Below, piece after piece: positions 41,353 to 43,692 of a stretch of 43,692 nt of DNA. The stretch comes from Candidatus Dependentiae bacterium (GTDB taxonomy: Bacteria > Babelota > Babeliae > Babelales > Chromulinivoraceae). Made by a program: the position numbers and the translations under genes. Position 1 is the first letter of the stretch, and every line of letters starts with the position of its first letter. Where the stretch lies: the NCBI GenBank assembly GCA_026389065.1, contig JAPLIP010000034.1, forward strand, positions 1 through 43,692, in the 5' to 3' direction. The notes under the pieces are model-generated. The model was not told the DNA's origin, ran no database searches, and saw only the letters and a list, made by a program, of their open reading frames with translations.

Positions 41353-41358
41353 TATACT
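41353..41358 (+). promoter_or_regulatory. Candidate -10 box of leuS
   Basis: TATACT (41353-41358) lies ~67 bases before the leuS ATG; the -35 (TTTATG, 17 bases upstream) is weak. Together with the minus-strand TATACT it makes this 164-base gap a divergent promoter region. Confidence 0.4.
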
Positions 41359-41424
41359 AAAAAAGTAAATATTTAATACTTAATTTTAAAAAACTTAATG
41401 TTATCGTAACCGCAAAGGTAAGGC

Positions 41425-43692
41425 ATGTCATACAACTTTAAAGATGTTGAAAAAAAATGGCAGGAGCAGTGGGAAATCAAACCTTATGGGGTTGTAGATC
41501 CTAAAAATAATGGCAAAAAATATTATTGCCTAGATATGTTTCCGTACCCTTCAGGATCAGGTCTGCATGTCGGGCATTGGCGTGGTTACGTGCTCTCAGA
41601 TGTCTATGCGCGCATTAAAGTTTTACAAGGTTATAATGTTTTACATCCGATGGGCTGGGATGCATTTGGTTTGCCTGCAGAAAACGCAGCAATTAAAGAA
41701 GGTATTCAGCCTAAGGCCGCAACAGAAAAAAATATTGCTGTCTTCAAAAGTCAGCTTAAACAAATTGGTGCAATTTACGATTGGTCAAAAGAATTAAATA
41801 CCACTGATCCAAGTTACTATAAATGGACGCAGTGGATTTTTATTGAAATGTTTAAACGTGGTCTTGCTTACGAGTCCATGTCACAAATCAATTGGTGTCC
41901 TTCTTGTCTTACCGGCCTTGCAAATGAAGAAGTGGTTAATGGCGGTTGTGAGCGTTGTGGCTCTGCGGTAGAGCCTAAAAAGGTTCGTCAATGGGTTTTA
42001 AAAATTACCGATTATGCAGAAAAGCTACTTGAAGGGCTTGATCGTTTAGATTGGCCAGAAAAAGTAAAATTGATGCAAAAAAACTGGATAGGCAAAAGCA
42101 GCGGCTTGATTTTTACATCACCAGTTAAAGACATGGACCTAGAAATAGAAACATTTTCTGCTCATTTTGAAATGTGTTATGCAGATACTTTTGTAGCCAT
42201 AGCTCCAGATCACAAGCTACTTTCAGTCTTGCTAGATGGTGTTCAAAACAGAGAAGAAATCGAAAAGTTTTGCAGTACTATTTTAGCAAAGCGACTTGAG
42301 AAAAATTATTCAGGAAACGAAGTAGAAGGTATTTTTACCGGACGCTACATTGTTGATCCTTTGGGAAATGGAGATCTGCCGATCTGGGTCGCTAGCTTTG
42401 CGCTTGCTGACTACGGAACTGGAATTATTAAATGTTCTGCTCATGATCAACGCGACTTTGATTTTGCTAAAAAATATAATATTCCTTTAAAAGTTGGCAT
42501 GATTCCACAAGATCTGTCAATTCAAAAACAAGTTGAAAATTTTGAAGTTTGTTTTACTGATGCAAGCAGTGGAATTTTACTTGAGCCAACGCCATTTAAA
42601 GGTAAGATTGCATCTGAAAGCAGACAAGAAATTATCGAGTATCTTGTTTCTCGTGGTCTTGCAAAAGAAAAAGTAAGTTATCGTTTGCGTGATTGGGTTT
42701 TTTCAAGGCAGCGGTATTGGGGTGAACCAATTCCTTTAATTCACTGTCAAGCATGTGGAGTCGTTGCAGTTCCAGAAAGTCAGTTGCCAGTTAGATTGCC
42801 AGAAGTTGAGCGCTATGAGCCAACGGGAACAGGCCAATCGCCACTTGAAGCGATTCATGATTGGGTAAATACTACCTGTCCGCAATGCAAAGGCCCGGGA
42901 AAACGGGAAACAAACACGATGCCACAATGGGCTGGATCATGTTGGTATTTCTTGCGGTATCCAAATCCAGATTTAAAAGATGAAGCTTTTTGCCAAAAAG
43001 ATTTAAATTATTGGCTTCCTGTTGATCTGTATGTCGGCGGTGTAGAGCATGCAATTTTGCATCTTTTATACTCACGTTTTTATGTAAAAGTTTTATATGA
43101 TGCTGGTTACTTGCCCTTTGATGAGCCATTCAAACATCTTTTTAATCAAGGAATGGTTTGCAAGCTTTCAGAAAAATCTGGTGCTGTAGAAAAAATGTCA
43201 AAATCTAAGGGAAACGTGGTCAACCCTGATGAGATTGTACAAATGTATGGTTCTGATGTTTTGCGCATGTATATTTTATTTATGGGGCCTCCTGAGCTTG
43301 ATTGTCAGTGGCAAGATGCTGGTATCGAAGGTATCAAACGCTTTACCTCTCGGTTCATTACTTTTGTTTCAAGTCCAACAACGCTGCTACAAAGTGGCTA
43401 TGAGCATTCAGAAACAACAAGGCGCCTAAGTCTGTTAATCAAACAGGTGCAAGAGCGCATCGCAGAATTTAAGCCAAATACGGCACTTGCTTCATTTATG
43501 GAGTGGACCAATGATGCCATGAAGTCTGACATGAAGCTGAGTAAGGATTCCTTAGAAAAAGTTTTAACTTTGTTTTCTGTTTTTGCACCACATGCATCAT
43601 GTGAGCTCCTAGAAAAACTTGTCGGCAAGGATTTAACTCAGTGCGCTTGGCCTAGCTATGATGCAACTTTGTTAATTGAAAGCAACGTAACT
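41425..43692 (+). CDS. leuS: Leucyl-tRNA synthetase, 3' end cut by window edge
   Basis: The frame runs 756 codons from the ATG at 41425 without a stop; I followed it in full, so the truncation is due to the window. The order is normal: the HIGH motif (HVGH, in [14 protein letters not shown]), the zinc module CPSC...CERC, the editing domain (CP1), a second Cys4 module (CQAC and CPQC), and KMSKSKGN at 590-597. It charges tRNA-Leu. In the editing domain the threonine-rich TTRPDT motif is replaced by MCYADT (250-255), though Asp of AHDQRD is kept. GGTAAGG precedes the ATG. Confidence 0.96.
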   Translation, partial: MSYNFKDVEKKWQEQWEIKPYGVVDPKNNGKKYYCLDMFPYPSGSGLHVGHWRGYVLSDVYARIKVLQGYNVLHPMGWDAFGLPAENAAIKEGIQPKAATEKNIAVFKSQLKQIGAIYDWSKELNTTDPSYYKWTQWIFIEMFKRGLAYESMSQINWCPSCLTGLANEEVVNGGCERCGSAVEPKKVRQWVLKITDYAEKLLEGLDRLDWPEKVKLMQKNWIGKSSGLIFTSPVKDMDLEIETFSAHFEMCYADTFVAIAPDHKLLSVLLDGVQNREEIEKFCSTILAKRLEKNYSGNEVEGIFTGRYIVDPLGNGDLPIWVASFALADYGTGIIKCSAHDQRDFDFAKKYNIPLKVGMIPQDLSIQKQVENFEVCFTDASSGILLEPTPFKGKIASESRQEIIEYLVSRGLAKEKVSYRLRDWVFSRQRYWGEPIPLIHCQACGVVAVPESQLPVRLPEVERYEPTGTGQSPLEAIHDWVNTTCPQCKGPGKRETNTMPQWAGSCWYFLRYPNPDLKDEAFCQKDLNYWLPVDLYVGGVEHAILHLLYSRFYVKVLYDAGYLPFDEPFKHLFNQGMVCKLSEKSGAVEKMSKSKGNVVNPDEIVQMYGSDVLRMYILFMGPPELDCQWQDAGIEGIKRFTSRFITFVSSPTTLLQSGYEHSETTRRLSLLIKQVQERIAEFKPNTALASFMEWTNDAMKSDMKLSKDSLEKVLTLFSVFAPHASCELLEKLVGKDLTQCAWPSYDATLLIESNVT

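Noticed and set aside
41567-41797. Plus-strand 76-residue frame inside leuS
   Set aside because: Lies in another frame of leuS, whose own frame is continuous through HIGH and KMSKS.
1-43692. Searched by eye for tRNA genes, rRNA, CRISPR arrays and insertion sequences
   Set aside because: No T-loop GTTCGA-type signatures in gaps, no repeat-spacer arrays, no transposase motifs or terminal inverted repeats with target duplications were found.

Overview
The window is AT-rich, densely coded bacterial DNA. Most of it is ordinary core genes (translation, tRNA modification, replication and repair, secretion, murein synthesis, deoxynucleotide supply). These are interleaved with many unrecognised proteins that carry Sec signal peptides or lipoprotein signals. 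An ankyrin-type secreted protein, a membrane pyrophosphatase, a Chlamydia-like ribonucleotide reductase and a eukaryote/giant-virus-type collagen glycosyltransferase domain together suggest a small-genome, host-associated bacterium. The best guess is Candidatus Dependentiae (TM6/Babeliae). This is inferred from gene content only; no rRNA or tRNA gene is visible, and no CRISPR array, insertion sequence or prophage was seen.

Layout. 1-5.4 kb: ftsY-prmC-ankyrin operon (minus), a collagen-galactosyltransferase-like exported enzyme, a secreted unknown, a HAS-barrel protein and rnhB. 5.4-10 kb: an XRE/S24-type regulator, rpsF-rpsR, truA, a membrane-anchored GNAT protein, a secreted unknown and rsmE (plus). 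10-12.2 kb: a minus-strand group with a MazG-like NTP pyrophosphatase, tsaB, a zinc ribbon and ruvX. 12.3-21.9 kb: an AGCS transporter, murE, a MutY-like glycosylase, polA, rpmA, secF and rho (plus), closed by a clear terminator. 21.9-24.5 kb: secreted proteins and tsaD (minus). 24.6-27.2 kb: smpB and hppA, then a strong bidirectional terminator. 27.2-28.7 kb: a secreted unknown and an exported thioredoxin-like protein (minus), separated by competing hairpins. 28.7-32.8 kb: nrdA-nrdB with an unusual leader. 32.7-34.4 kb: a reduced comEC-like gene and holB (minus). 34.5-40.6 kb: an accessory block of exported proteins, including two large paralogues that share internal repeats and a C-terminal RLM(I/V)RGRG tail, a 53-residue CxxC protein, a lipoprotein and a small membrane protein. 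40.6-43.7 kb: a Nudix hydrolase (minus) and the first 756 codons of leuS.

How the genes fit together. TsaB and TsaD belong to the same t6A tRNA-modification pathway. FtsY and SecF serve membrane protein targeting and export, which matters for the many exported proteins here. NrdAB supplies dNTPs to PolA and the polymerase III clamp loader (HolB). MurE carries the DNPR signature of enzymes that add meso-diaminopimelate, so a DAP-type murein precursor is expected. The items most worth a second look are: the radical-site Phe in NrdB (class Ic); the orphan terminator plus four 10-bp-phased repeats before nrdA; the collagen-glycosyltransferase homologue; the paralogous exported proteins with a shared tail; and several proteins with altered catalytic sites (the S24 regulator, the ComEC-like protein and the MutY-like protein).
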